Below are positions 33,715 to 43,032 of a DNA stretch of 64,000 nucleotides, piece by piece (position 1 is the first letter of the stretch; each line of letters opens with the position of its first letter). Below the pieces are notes generated by a model, which saw nothing but the letters and a program-made list of their open reading frames with translations, was not told the origin of the DNA and ran no database searches. Source of the DNA: Pirellulales bacterium (GTDB taxonomy: Bacteria > Planctomycetota > Planctomycetia > Pirellulales > JACPPG01); assembly GCA_036490175.1 (NCBI GenBank), contig DASXEJ010000019.1:1-64000 (forward strand). The letters are read 5' to 3'. The translations under genes were made by a program, and so were the position numbers.

Positions 33715-34190
33715 TCCCAAACGCCCCATTGGCCGTCGCATTCGTCGACGGCGACTGACATTCTCTTCGGTCGCGTGCCGGTCCGCTTCTGCAATTCGTC
33801 GAGAAGTTTGTGGCCAATGTACTGGGCCAGCAACTCGGCGGTGGTGTTGGCGACCGGCAGCAGCACGCAATCCTCGCGAGGAAATAGCCAGCGACGCTCC
33901 TCGAAGGTAACCTCGACACTCGTCGGCCCGGCCGCGACCTTGATTTTGGGATGATCGGTCGGCAGTAGCATGTGATGGTCGAGCACTTCGACGATTTGCC
34001 GCAGCGCATCGCGGACTGCGATGAAATCGACCACGTAATGGTTTTCATCCAGCGTGCCGTGAACTTCGGCAGCCACTTTATAGTTATGGCCGTGTAATCG
34101 CTCGCAAATATTGCCGGCGAACGTGATAAAGTGCGCCGCGCTGAAAACCAGCGATTCCTTGGCAATGCGGACGTGGAATTTCTCGCTCAC
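33699..34190 (-). CDS. queD: 6-Pyruvoyl-tetrahydropterin synthase / QueD-like enzyme
   Basis: 163 residues from a GTG at 34188-34190; the frame is open to 34550, but that part overlaps the neighbouring gene. Family marks: 'FSAAHFITFAGNICERLHGH' near residues 15-34, with zinc ligands His in AAHF and HGH and the catalytic Cys in C-E-R-L-H-G-H, then 'NYKVAAEVHG' and 'VVDFIAVRDALRQIVEVLDH' near 52. It converts dihydroneopterin triphosphate to 6-carboxy- or 6-pyruvoyl-tetrahydropterin. It begins 11 bases after the stop of the CitG-like gene, so the two form an operon. The pairing is unusual for queuosine genes and may point to pterin-linked C1 metabolism. Confidence 0.9.
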   Translation of the reverse strand: MSEKFHVRIAKESLVFSAAHFITFAGNICERLHGHNYKVAAEVHGTLDENHYVVDFIAVRDALRQIVEVLDHHMLLPTDHPKIKVAAGPTSVEVTFEERRWLFPREDCVLLPVANTTAELLAQYIGHKLLDELQKRTGTRPKRMSVAVDECDGQWGVWEINDE

Positions 34191-34201
34191 GATGGGACTC
34201 G

Positions 34202-35080
34202 TCAGGATGCGTAAAAGTTGAGCGGCGTCTCGATTATGCCTTCGCGAAGCGCGGCAAACAAACCGGCTGTAATCAGGTCGGCCGACGTGCCAGGATTGCG
34301 GCGATGTCCGTCGGCACGCAGCCAGAAGTCCAGATCCGCCAGCGCCTCGTGATAAGCGGTTTCCCCCGGCTGCCCGGCGGCCAGCACGCGTTGGGCACCA
34401 CGGGTTGCCTGCGCGGCGATCGGCTGGCCGCACTTGCGCGCGATCAGGCTGTCGGGATGCTGGCTCAACAAGCGCAGGTGCGTGTGAACGATCGTATCGG
34501 CCAAGGGCCACAAGGCCTGCACCCCGGCTTGCAACTCGGGCAGGACGCACTCAAAGATTTCCGCGAAATTGTTGGCGTATTGTCGCGCAACCAGGTCACG
34601 CTCGGCAGCCAGTCGCATTGCATACAACAGGTCGCTAGGGGGTGGGTCGGTGATGTCGGCCTCGTCGACTTTTCCCAGGCCACCGGGCATTGCCAGACGA
34701 ATGGCTTCGTAAACGCCTTGCGCGTCGGCCGGATCGAGACGTGTTAAGATGGCGCGCACACCTGTGCGTAGCGATTCCTGTCGAGGGACCATTGCCAACG
34801 GCACGAGAAGCAGCACGGCCCCAAGGTTGGTGTTCGTGCCGACAGCCCGTCGGGTGGCGCCGATGGCCTCGCGCACGCAGGGTCCCAACCGTCCTCCCGC
34901 GGCGGCATCCGCCAGGGCCGGCGCGATCGCCAGCGCGCTGGTCGCGAAATCGAGATACGTGAGATCTTCGAAGTCGGCGCCGCGATGTACATTGCCCGGC
35001 TTGGGCGCCGTAGCTTCGAGCAGGCAAGCCAATCCGCCCCACTGTCCAACCTGCTGCGGCCAATGATTGCTGTTCGACAA
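34202..35080 (-). CDS. Triphosphoribosyl-dephospho-CoA synthase-like protein (CitG/MdcB family)
   Basis: 292 residues. Family marks: 'LEATAPKPGNVHRGADFEDL' near residue 21, 'GGRLGPCVREAIGATRRAVG' near 62, 'TNTNLGAVLLLVPLAMVPR' near 82 and 'PGGLGKVDEADITDPP' near 130. In citrate or malonate decarboxylase systems this enzyme makes the prosthetic-group precursor from ATP and dephospho-CoA, but no such decarboxylase is in the window. CitG-like genes also occur beside pterin genes in bacterial tetrahydromethanopterin clusters, and here the next gene is PTPS-like. A role in C1-cofactor synthesis is therefore an alternative. It is the first gene of the pair. Confidence 0.85.
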   Translation of the reverse strand: MSNSNHWPQQVGQWGGLACLLEATAPKPGNVHRGADFEDLTYLDFATSALAIAPALADAAAGGRLGPCVREAIGATRRAVGTNTNLGAVLLLVPLAMVPRQESLRTGVRAILTRLDPADAQGVYEAIRLAMPGGLGKVDEADITDPPPSDLLYAMRLAAERDLVARQYANNFAEIFECVLPELQAGVQALWPLADTIVHTHLRLLSQHPDSLIARKCGQPIAAQATRGAQRVLAAGQPGETAYHEALADLDFWLRADGHRRNPGTSADLITAGLFAALREGIIETPLNFYAS

Positions 35081-35358
35081 AACCGAGTGTCCCTTTACCC
35101 CAGAACTTAGTCGCAGTGCGCCTTGCGCCGCATACGCTGTGGAATCACGTCGACCTCGTGTTCCATGGATTTGGTCAATATACCTGCCGTCGATCGGGCG
35201 GTAAGATGGGCCTGACGGCAGGACGCGACTGGCTGTATGGCCTGCGTCGGCCCCCGGGAGCGTTTTTTCTTGCGTCGGAGCGGCATCGCAGCTGGCGGCC
35301 TCCCGGCAAAAATCTAGGATTTAGCATCATCTGGGGTAGCGCCGAGAGCGAGGATATC

Positions 35359-37551
35359 GTGATCGAACAGGCATTTTTAGCGGACCATTTTCTCAATCGC
35401 GAGTTGAGCTGGTTGGAGTTCAACGCGCGAGTGCTGGAAGAGGCCGCTGACGAAACCAATCCGCTCTTCGAGCGTGTAAAGTTCCTGTCGATCTTCAGCT
35501 CGAATCTCGACGAGTTTTTCATGATCCGGGTCGCGGGGCTGCGCGAGCAGGCGTTTGGCGATCTGGCTCCGCAGGACTATTCGCCCGACGGCATGCGTCC
35601 GATCAATCAGTTGCAGCGGATCGCGGCGCGGACGCAGGAACTGGTCGCGGCGCAGTACCGTTGCTGGAACGATTCAGTGCGCCCGGCGCTGGCCGAGCAG
35701 GGATTCCGTCTGCTCAAGCACGAAGAGCTGAACGACGAGCAGCGAGGCATGCTCGACAAGTTTTTTGCCGAGCGCGCCTTTCCGATTCTTACGCCCATGG
35801 CCGTCGACCCGGCCCATCCCAGCCCGCGCTATCACAACCGCTCGTTGTACCTGGCCGCGATCTTGGATCGGCGCACTGGGTTGGGGCCGGCGCACCTGTT
35901 TGCCGTGGTGCAGTTGCCGCAAGTTTTGCCACGGCTGGTAACGCTCGGCCAGGGAGACGACCTGCAATTTATGCTGCTGGAAGACGCGATTTCGGCGCGT
36001 TTGCCAGAGCTCTTTGGCGGCTTCGACGTGCTGTCCAGCACGACCTTTCGTATCACCCGCGACAGCGACGTGGAGTTGCTGGAACAAGAATCCGACGACA
36101 TGCTGCGGCTGATCGAAAAGCGCCTCCGCGAGCGTGCCCGAGGACAGGCTGTGCGCCTGGAGGTGGCCGCCGACGTCAGCGACGATTTGATCCGTATGAT
36201 CGTCGAGCCGGAGGAAATCAAGGACGGAGACGCGAGCGCCGAGTCTTACAGCGAACTGTACCGGGTGTCTGGTCCGTTGGACCTGACAGCCATGACCGAA
36301 TTGCTGCGTGTGCCAGGACGCGAGCATTTGCGCGACGTGCCGTTCACGCCCCGTCCGCCCCGGGGGCGCGGGGGACGCGGCAGCGAGGATTTGTTCACGT
36401 CGATTCGCCGGCAGGACATCCTGGTTCATCACCCGTTCGATTCCTTCGAGCCGGTGGTGGAGTTCGTCAACCGTGCCGCGACCGATCCAAATGTGCTGGC
36501 CATCAAGCAGACGCTCTATCGCACGAGCGGCGATTCCCCGGTGACCCGTGCCCTCATGGCGGCGGCCGAGAACGGCAAACACGTTACGGCCCTTGTGGAG
36601 CTGAAGGCCCGCTTTGACGAGGCCAACAATGTCAGCTGGTCGCGGCAGTTGGAGAGGGCCGGGGTACACGTCGTGTTCGGCTTCCTCGACCTCAAGACAC
36701 ATTGCAAGTTGTCACTAGTTGTCCGCCAAGAGGGGAACGTCGTGCGACGATACGTTCACCTGGGAACGGGCAACTACAACCCCACGACCGCGCTGCTGTA
36801 TACCGACCTGGGATTGTTCACGGCTCAGGAGGATATCGCGGCCGATGCCTCGGCCCTATTCAACCTGCTGACCGGTTATTCGCAGGGGCATCAATGGCGG
36901 AAGCTGGTGGTCGCCCCGGGCGATCTGCACCGGCGCACGATCGAATTGGTCGACGAACAAACGCGCCGTGCCCGGGCGGGCCGATCGTCGCGGATTTTCG
37001 CCAAGCTCAACGCGCTGGTGGATTATCGCGTGATCGAGTCGTTGTACCGTGCCAGCCAGGCCGGTGTGCCGATCGACCTGGTGGTGCGCGGCATCTGTTG
37101 CCTGCGGCCGGGCATGCCGGGTATTTCGGAGAACATTCGCGTCCGCAGCATTGTGGACCGTTTTCTCGAACACAGCCGCTTGTACGTTTTTGGCCCAGAC
37201 GAGGAGGCGGAGATCTTGCTGGCCAGCGCCGACTGGATGCCACGAAATTTCTATCGTCGCGTCGAGGTCATGTTTCCGATCGAGTCGCCCAATGCCCGCG
37301 AGCGGATCTTGCAGGAGATTTTGCCGGCCTATCTGCGCGACAACGTCAAAGCGCGCATCCTGCGTGCCGACGGTACACACTACCGCGCCCCGCGCGGTCC
37401 CGACGAAATACGCCACCGTTGCCAGGAAGAATTGCTGCACGGGCGGCTGGGTGGCATATCGCCAGTCTCGGAATCGGCCACTCCCACGTTAGCCGAGCCG
37501 CACGTCGAAAACGGCGCGCACAAGCCGGGCAGCGAAGCGGCCCGCCTGTAG
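35359..37551 (+). CDS. ppk1: Polyphosphate kinase 1
   Basis: 730 residues from a GTG at 35359, preceded by GCGAGGATATC. The longer frame from 35116 adds 81 residues with no family similarity. PPK1 marks: 'NRELSWLEFNARVLEEA' near the start, 'FLSIFSSNLDEFFMIRVAGL' near 45, 'HHPFDSFEPVVEFV' near 358, 'VLAIKQTLYRTSGDSPVTRA' near 378, 'ELKARFDEANNVSWSRQLER' near 414 and 'RRYVHLGTGNYNP' near 464, whose His is the phosphorylated residue. A second conserved region is 'ADWMPRNFYRRVE' near 623. It reversibly polymerises ATP gamma-phosphate into polyphosphate. It is a single gene, convergent with the ABC operon. Confidence 0.97.
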   Translation: MIEQAFLADHFLNRELSWLEFNARVLEEAADETNPLFERVKFLSIFSSNLDEFFMIRVAGLREQAFGDLAPQDYSPDGMRPINQLQRIAARTQELVAAQYRCWNDSVRPALAEQGFRLLKHEELNDEQRGMLDKFFAERAFPILTPMAVDPAHPSPRYHNRSLYLAAILDRRTGLGPAHLFAVVQLPQVLPRLVTLGQGDDLQFMLLEDAISARLPELFGGFDVLSSTTFRITRDSDVELLEQESDDMLRLIEKRLRERARGQAVRLEVAADVSDDLIRMIVEPEEIKDGDASAESYSELYRVSGPLDLTAMTELLRVPGREHLRDVPFTPRPPRGRGGRGSEDLFTSIRRQDILVHHPFDSFEPVVEFVNRAATDPNVLAIKQTLYRTSGDSPVTRALMAAAENGKHVTALVELKARFDEANNVSWSRQLERAGVHVVFGFLDLKTHCKLSLVVRQEGNVVRRYVHLGTGNYNPTTALLYTDLGLFTAQEDIAADASALFNLLTGYSQGHQWRKLVVAPGDLHRRTIELVDEQTRRARAGRSSRIFAKLNALVDYRVIESLYRASQAGVPIDLVVRGICCLRPGMPGISENIRVRSIVDRFLEHSRLYVFGPDEEAEILLASADWMPRNFYRRVEVMFPIESPNARERILQEILPAYLRDNVKARILRADGTHYRAPRGPDEIRHRCQEELLHGRLGGISPVSESATPTLAEPHVENGAHKPGSEAARL

Positions 37552-37621
37552 CAGCGCGCTAGTGGTCGATTTGCTGAGAAAGAACATTCACGGCCGGGGG
37601 TGGCACGCCTACCCGGCGGCG

Positions 37622-38800
37622 TTATTGACGCGAGAAGAGCACCTTCAGCAATTGCTCCTTGAGCGATGCGCTGGCATCGATCACGGCCTGGAATTCATCC
37701 TTGTTTAGCGTGCAGAGCGTAAGCTCCTCGCGGGCCGTGACCGTGGCGTTGCGCGGCGCGCCGCTGAGCAAGGCCGCTTCACCAAAGAAATCTCCTTGAT
37801 CGAGCGTGGCCAGCGTGCGGCTGTGTTGCGATCCATCGGTGGCGGTGACCGTGGCGGTACCGGAGCGGATCAAATAGAACTTGTCCCCCGGATCACCTTG
37901 ACGCACGATGACGGTGCCGGCCGGATGCGTTTCGAGCTTCATCTTGTCGGCGACTTCGGTCAACGTGCGCGGAGTCAACGAGGCGAATAGCGACGATTTG
38001 CGCAAGAACTCGCAGATCACCGCGGCCTCGCTCACCACGACGTCCGAAATCACGCGGCCGTCGACCATGTTCACGATACGGTCGGCCACGTCGAGGATGC
38101 GGTTGTCGTGCGTCACGATCAAAATCGTGGCCAACTCTTCCTTGGCGATTTTCTTGAGCAACTCGACCACGTCGCGTCCCGATTGCTTGTCGAGCGCGGC
38201 CGTCGGCTCGTCGGCCAGAATCAGTTTCGGGTGGTTCGCCAGGGCGCGGGCGATCGCGACCCGCTGTCGTTGACCACCGGAAAGCGACTCGGGCTTATAG
38301 TCCAGGCGGTGCCCCAGTCCCAGCGCCTGCAGCAGCTCGGCGGCCCGCTCTTCGGACTCTTCGCGGGCGAGCGACTTTAGCTCCAAAGCCATGCGCACAT
38401 TTTGACGAGCCGTGAGCGATTCAAATAAATTATGAGCTTGAAAGATGAAGCCGATATCGCGGCGCACTTCGGCCAACGCGCGGTCGTCGAGGCCGGCCAA
38501 CTCGTTGCCCATCACCTGTACGCTGCCATCTTGCACGGTGCGCAGCGCGCCGACCAGCGTCAGCAGCGTCGTTTTGCCCGAGCCCGACGGGCCCGTCATG
38601 ATCACGATCTCGCCACGGGACAGTTCCAGGTCGTTGTCGTAAAGGACTTGTTTGCGCAGCTCGCCGGAACCGTAGGTGTGATTCAGATCCTCGATCCGCA
38701 CGCACAAGTTGTTGTCGCTATCCGATCCGCGCAGAGCGGGATGGACCCGCGTGGCGGATCGCAGCGGCTGGCCGTTTTGTTTCTTGCGGCGGAATCGCAT
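37622..38800 (-). CDS. devA: DevA-type ABC transporter ATPase fused to a cyclic-nucleotide-binding domain
   Basis: 392 residues. Residues 35-255 are the ATPase: Walker A 'MTGPSGSGKTTLLTLVGALR', Q-loop 'GFIFQAHNLFES', signature 'LSGGQRQRVAIARALANHPK', Walker B 'LILADEPTAALD' and H-loop 'LIVTHDN'. Residues about 262-392 are a cNMP-binding (CRP-like) domain: 'LRKSSLFASLTPRTLTEVAD', 'GTVIVRQGDPGDKFYLIRSG' and 'LDQGDFFGEAALLSGAPRNA', where the Glu and Arg of the phosphate cassette (FGEAALL...R) are present. Nucleotide control of export, or a retained sensor, is suggested. It is the last gene of the operon that starts at 42548. Confidence 0.93.
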   Translation of the reverse strand: MRFRRKKQNGQPLRSATRVHPALRGSDSDNNLCVRIEDLNHTYGSGELRKQVLYDNDLELSRGEIVIMTGPSGSGKTTLLTLVGALRTVQDGSVQVMGNELAGLDDRALAEVRRDIGFIFQAHNLFESLTARQNVRMALELKSLAREESEERAAELLQALGLGHRLDYKPESLSGGQRQRVAIARALANHPKLILADEPTAALDKQSGRDVVELLKKIAKEELATILIVTHDNRILDVADRIVNMVDGRVISDVVVSEAAVICEFLRKSSLFASLTPRTLTEVADKMKLETHPAGTVIVRQGDPGDKFYLIRSGTATVTATDGSQHSRTLATLDQGDFFGEAALLSGAPRNATVTAREELTLCTLNKDEFQAVIDASASLKEQLLKVLFSRQ

Positions 38801-38915
38801 AGTTGGTTGTTCTATGATCGGTGGAGTACGTCAACGCGCTAATTCATTGTTCGTTGCCGATGCTGTGGATATCTGCTCGCCGATGGAGCGTGAAGTGTTC
38901 TCAGGGTAACACACG

Positions 38916-40070
38916 TCAGAACAACTCCGCCGGGTCGGCCTGAAAGACGCGTCTCAGTGCCAGGCAGCCTGAGACAATGCACATGGCCAAAGTCAAAAAC
39001 AGGACGCCCAGTACCCGCGGCGCCGTCAAGTTTAACAGCAGTCCGGTTAGCCAACCGAGCACGCCGTACAGCGCAGCCGCTGCCACGATGCCCGGCACGA
39101 AGCCAAAGGCCGACAGCCACAACGATTCTTGCAACACGACCGAGACAAAGTAGCTGTTGTGATATCCGATGGCCTTGAGCGTGGCGAACTCGGCCATATG
39201 ATCGTCGACGTCGGCGTACAAGATTTGATAGCAGATCACGACCCCCACAATAAATCCCATGACGGTCCCCAGGCCGAATATGAAGCCAATCGGGGTGCTG
39301 TGCTGCCAAAACGCCAACTCCTGATCGATAAACTGCTGCCGGGTTTGCACGCGTACGTCGTCCGGCAGTGCCTGGCGAACCTGTGCCAGCGCGTCCGCCA
39401 AAGGGATGCCGGGGCGCACCTTCAACAGGCCCACATCGACGTCGGCCAGCTTGTCGTGCAACGACCCTGGCAGACTGAAATAGTCCCGATATTGCTGCGA
39501 ACTGATTACACAATTGCCGTCGTTGGCAAAATCCGTCCCCAATTCGAACGTACCGACGATGCGCGTGGCGTGGTCCGAGAGCTCGATCTTGTCGCCGATC
39601 TGCGGGCTGCCATAGTCTCCCTTCGAGCGGCGGTCGACGGCCAGCGTTCCGGGAGCAATGATGGCCGTGGCGTCGAAGTCCGAGAGCAGCAGCACCGGCT
39701 CGGCCGGATCGAAGGCCAAGACGCGGATGGGATGCCCTTGCCCGGTGGCGGGATTCTTCCAAATGGATTGCGCCGTTTCGATGTACAGCGGCCAGGCCGA
39801 CTCGATCGCCGCGCAGCCGCGGGCTTGCGCCAGACGCCGTCGGCTGAAGGTCTCCTTGACGGACACCGTATAGCGCGCGGCACTTGTGATTACCAGATCG
39901 GCATTCATCCGTTGGTGCAAGGCGACGGTGCTATCGAACAGGGCGTTGCGAAAGCCCAATTGCATGAACATCAGTACCACTGCAAAGCCGATCCCACACA
40001 CGGCGATCATCAACCGACGCGGTTGATGCACCAGGTTCTTCCAAGCCAGCGGTATGCGAGAGTTGCGCAC
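38916..40070 (-). CDS. devC: DevC-type ABC transporter permease (second)
   Basis: 384 residues. FtsX/MacB-like permease of the DevC family: an N-terminal helix ('MIAVCGIGFAVVLMFMQLGF' near residue 20), a large periplasmic domain (about 45-260) and three C-terminal helices ('GFIFGLGTVMGFIVGVVICY', 'SLWLSAFGFVPGIVAAAALY' and 'GVLFLTLAMCIVSGCLALRR'). The phrases 'MAEFATLKAIGYHNSYFVSV' and 'ADPAELF' at the end are typical. It shares the latter with the neighbouring permease (SADPADLF), so the two are paralogues and probably form a heterodimer. It lies 104 bases after the first permease and 115 before the ATPase. Confidence 0.92.
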   Translation of the reverse strand: MRNSRIPLAWKNLVHQPRRLMIAVCGIGFAVVLMFMQLGFRNALFDSTVALHQRMNADLVITSAARYTVSVKETFSRRRLAQARGCAAIESAWPLYIETAQSIWKNPATGQGHPIRVLAFDPAEPVLLLSDFDATAIIAPGTLAVDRRSKGDYGSPQIGDKIELSDHATRIVGTFELGTDFANDGNCVISSQQYRDYFSLPGSLHDKLADVDVGLLKVRPGIPLADALAQVRQALPDDVRVQTRQQFIDQELAFWQHSTPIGFIFGLGTVMGFIVGVVICYQILYADVDDHMAEFATLKAIGYHNSYFVSVVLQESLWLSAFGFVPGIVAAAALYGVLGWLTGLLLNLTAPRVLGVLFLTLAMCIVSGCLALRRVFQADPAELF

Positions 40071-40174
40071 GTCAGTAGTCAGACGTTAGTGATGAATGGT
40101 CAGGTGCGACGTATATCTGAACCCGGGTCTCTGCCGCCCCTTCGCTAGCAGGGCGGGACGACTCAATGACGTAA

Positions 40175-41305
40175 CTAAAACAAATCTGCCGGGTCGGCCG
40201 AGTTGACTTTCGCCATCGAGGCCAAACCTGATAGTCCGCACATGACTACGGACAACAGCAGCACTCCACAGGCGCGGGTCAGTGTCATCTCGATCGGGAT
40301 GTGCGTCATGCGCTCAGTCAATTGATAGAGCATCTCGGCAAGCAACAGGCCAGGCAGGAATCCGGCCAGGGCCAGAATCAACGCCTGTTGCAATACGAGC
40401 CAAGACAGATATTGCCGCGAATAGCCCATCGCCTTCAGCGTGGCGAATTCCGCCAGGCGGCTGGAAATGTCACTCGACAAAACCTGGTAGACGATCGACG
40501 TTCCCACCAGTAGCGCCACCAGCACGCCCAGTCCGAAAATGATGCCGACCGAAGTTTTGGTCATCCAATGCCGGCGCTCGTGGGCGGCAATTTCGTCGCG
40601 GGTCATTACGTGTACGTCGCGCGGCAGAATGCTGCGCAGTTCGGCAGCCACGGCGTCGGGATCCGTGCCCGGGGCGAGCCGTACCAGCCCCAGGCTGATC
40701 TCGCCGGGTTTGCGAAACGGAAGCAGGCGAAAAAACGTGGCGTTGCTCGCCAGCAAGGCACCATCGGCGCTAAAGCCGGTGCCGAGCGCGAAATCACCTG
40801 TGACGTGGACCGAGCGGCGCCCCACTTCCGTCGTTACGCCCGCCTGCTTTGGACCAAACTCCGAGCGCGACAAGCGATCGACCAGCACGGTATCGGCCTT
40901 GCCAAGCTGCTCTTGCTGATCCGCGACCTCGGGGAGTGCAATCACGCGATCGCGTGGGTCGAAGGCCATCAGCAAGATCCCGCGCCGCTGGCCCGTCTCT
41001 ACATTGCGCCACAGCTGAAAGCCAATATTCAGGCCGCTCGTGCCTGTCACACCGGGCAGGGACGCCGCCTGCGTCAAACGCGAACGGGGTATCGTCGAGG
41101 CTTTGGAAAGGTGCAAGTATTCTGGCGAGGCCAGCAGCAGATCGAAATCGAGATGATCGTAAATCCGCGTGGCGGTCTGACGTACGGATGCCAGAAAGCC
41201 CAGCTGCAGAAGGACCAGCACGACCGCGAACGCTACCCCGGCCACGGCCACGCTCGAACGGGCCCTCTGGTGAAGCAGATTGAGCCATGCCAGAGGTGTT
41301 TTCAT
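40175..41305 (-). CDS. devC: DevC-type ABC transporter permease (first)
   Basis: 376 residues from the ATG at 41303-41305 (MKTPLAWLNLLHQ); the frame is open to 41473, but the extension overlaps the adaptor gene. Topology as in the second permease: helix at 20-40 ('SVAVAGVAFAVVLVLLQLGF'), periplasmic domain, then three helices ('VGIIFGLGVLVALLVGTSIV' and others), ending 'VNSADPADLF'. It has 'LAEFATLKAMGYSRQYLSWL', the DevC/FtsX phrase. Adaptor, two permeases and ATPase follow in the order B-C-C-A, so one heterodimeric exporter is likely. Confidence 0.92.
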   Translation of the reverse strand: MKTPLAWLNLLHQRARSSVAVAGVAFAVVLVLLQLGFLASVRQTATRIYDHLDFDLLLASPEYLHLSKASTIPRSRLTQAASLPGVTGTSGLNIGFQLWRNVETGQRRGILLMAFDPRDRVIALPEVADQQEQLGKADTVLVDRLSRSEFGPKQAGVTTEVGRRSVHVTGDFALGTGFSADGALLASNATFFRLLPFRKPGEISLGLVRLAPGTDPDAVAAELRSILPRDVHVMTRDEIAAHERRHWMTKTSVGIIFGLGVLVALLVGTSIVYQVLSSDISSRLAEFATLKAMGYSRQYLSWLVLQQALILALAGFLPGLLLAEMLYQLTERMTHIPIEMTLTRACGVLLLSVVMCGLSGLASMAKVNSADPADLF

Positions 41306-41363
41306 GCGGATCGCTGCGCCGCGCGCGGCGCGACCGATTTGTTCCTCGCCGAGGTGCCGATCA

Positions 41364-42548
41364 TTAATCATGTTCCTTGGCGCTGGCCTGAGCCGCACCG
41401 GCCGGCGGTGCGGTGTCGATGACCACATCGACTTGTAGATCGACCAAACCGGCGGCCTCTTGACTGTCATCAAGACGAATCCGCGCCAGCACCACCCGCG
41501 CGTCCGCCGCAGCGGTGGGGTCGAGGCTCATGACCTCGTTCTTGGCCACGGTCGTGCCGACGCTTTCGATCGTTCCCCGCAAGGGCTCAGTCAGGGCGTC
41601 GCTCGTTACCGTGGCTTGTTGGCCCGGGCGCACGAACCGGACGTCGGTTTCGTAGATCTCGGCCGTAGCATACATGTGTTCGATGTCCCCCAACTGCAAG
41701 ATGGGGCGGGGGCCGATGGTCTCGCCGGCTTGCGTCATGATCCGCAGGACGCGCCCATCGCGCGGCGCCCGGACCACAGCCAGTTCTACTTTTTGCGCGG
41801 CCGTGGCCAGTCCCTTTTCCAGCGATTCGAGCTGCACGGCGGCTTGCAGCCGCGCTTGATTTGCCTTGGCGGTTTCCAGCCGTGCCGTGGCCTCGCGCTG
41901 GTGTACCTCGCGCGAGCCTTCCAGCTTGGCCAATTGGGCCCGCGAGCTGTTGAGTTCGGCCTTGGCCTGCTCCGCGACTAGCTGCTGATGGTCTCGCTCT
42001 TGCTCCGAGACGACCTCGCCAGCGGCTGTGAGCCGCTCGAGATCGCGCGCGGCAACACGCGCGCTCAGCTCGGCGGCCTCGATCTTTGCCCGCAGCGCTT
42101 TGGCGTCGAGCTCGGCAAATGGGAGTTGGTCGAGCGCGGTTTGGGCCTCGGTCAACAGGGCCGCGCCGTAATCTTGCTCGGCGTGGCCGCGCGCTTTGGC
42201 TTCGGCCAACTGAATCTCGGCCAGTTGCCGTTCACTGATGCGGAGGGGATAGCTACCTAAAAACGCTAGCTCCTGCCCCTTCTTCACCTGATCTCCCTCG
42301 GCAACGACGAGCCGGTCGATACGTTCGCCGGCGGTGCCCCCGACCGCGATCACTCCGCCCTGCGGTTCCAAACGGCCGAGTGCGGCCACGGTACTGCGCG
42401 TTCTCGATTCCTGTCGGGTCCCCGCTGTCGTCTTGCCCGTGTCTGTCTGTGATGCGCCGTCGCGTCGCGATCGGAACGCAAACGCCGCCGCCATGACGGC
42501 CGCCAGCACGAATGCGACGCCGATCAGGTTCCGAGTGGCTTGCGGCAT
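41364..42548 (-). CDS. devB: DevB-type membrane-fusion (HlyD-family) adaptor
   Basis: 394 residues. One N-terminal membrane helix ('LIGVAFVLAAVMAAAFAF' at 8-25), then 'TVAALGRLEPQGGVIAVGGT' (the DevB-type opening with the A-L-G-R-L-E-P phrase), the barrel-sandwich motif 'IDRLVVAEGDQVKKGQELAF', a long alpha-hairpin of coiled coil (about 100-250, rich in Ala, Glu and Gln) and a beta domain 'VRAPRDGRVLRIMTQAGETI'. It links the inner-membrane exporter to an outer-membrane TolC-type channel. No TolC gene is adjacent; a TolC-like lipoprotein is encoded at 57793-59061. First gene of the operon. Confidence 0.93.
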   Translation of the reverse strand: MPQATRNLIGVAFVLAAVMAAAFAFRSRRDGASQTDTGKTTAGTRQESRTRSTVAALGRLEPQGGVIAVGGTAGERIDRLVVAEGDQVKKGQELAFLGSYPLRISERQLAEIQLAEAKARGHAEQDYGAALLTEAQTALDQLPFAELDAKALRAKIEAAELSARVAARDLERLTAAGEVVSEQERDHQQLVAEQAKAELNSSRAQLAKLEGSREVHQREATARLETAKANQARLQAAVQLESLEKGLATAAQKVELAVVRAPRDGRVLRIMTQAGETIGPRPILQLGDIEHMYATAEIYETDVRFVRPGQQATVTSDALTEPLRGTIESVGTTVAKNEVMSLDPTAAADARVVLARIRLDDSQEAAGLVDLQVDVVIDTAPPAGAAQASAKEHD

Positions 42549-43032
42549 AGAGCTTTCCGAGGTGAAGGGGGGTAATTGGCAGAATAGTCAACCTGTTGAA
42601 TGGCCGCAACGCGGGATCGACTTGCGCGTGCCCGCCAGATGGTGAGACGACTCCACCGAATTGGTGATGCGAGGCCCTTGGCAGCTTCCGCTGCCGCGGA
42701 TTCGTCGCGGGCAGCCGCAGATTTGGGGGCTTAGTGGGGTCGACGACGCGACGGCGATACGAAGGACTTTTGTCCCAAGCGACCCGCGCTTTGACCGTGC
42801 TCGCTCGCTGGTCTTCTTTAGACCTTTAATCGTCGGAGCGGCTGACGAATCGACGCAGCGTCCGTTGCAACCGTGCGCGGGTACTTAGGCCAATAAGACC
42901 TGCTTGGTCTTCGCTACGCCGCTTTCCCGTTGCGCCTGTCGGCGGCACGGCTGCAGGCTGCAACCATGGCTCAACGAAGCGTGGCCAACGGTGCAGCGGC
43001 ATGACAGTCGCTTTGGAGGCCGGGAATAGCTC

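Noticed and set aside
35116-35358. N-terminal extension of ppk1
   Set aside because: No similarity to PPK1, and the family N terminus (NRELSWLEFN) lies close to a GTG with a good binding site at 35359.
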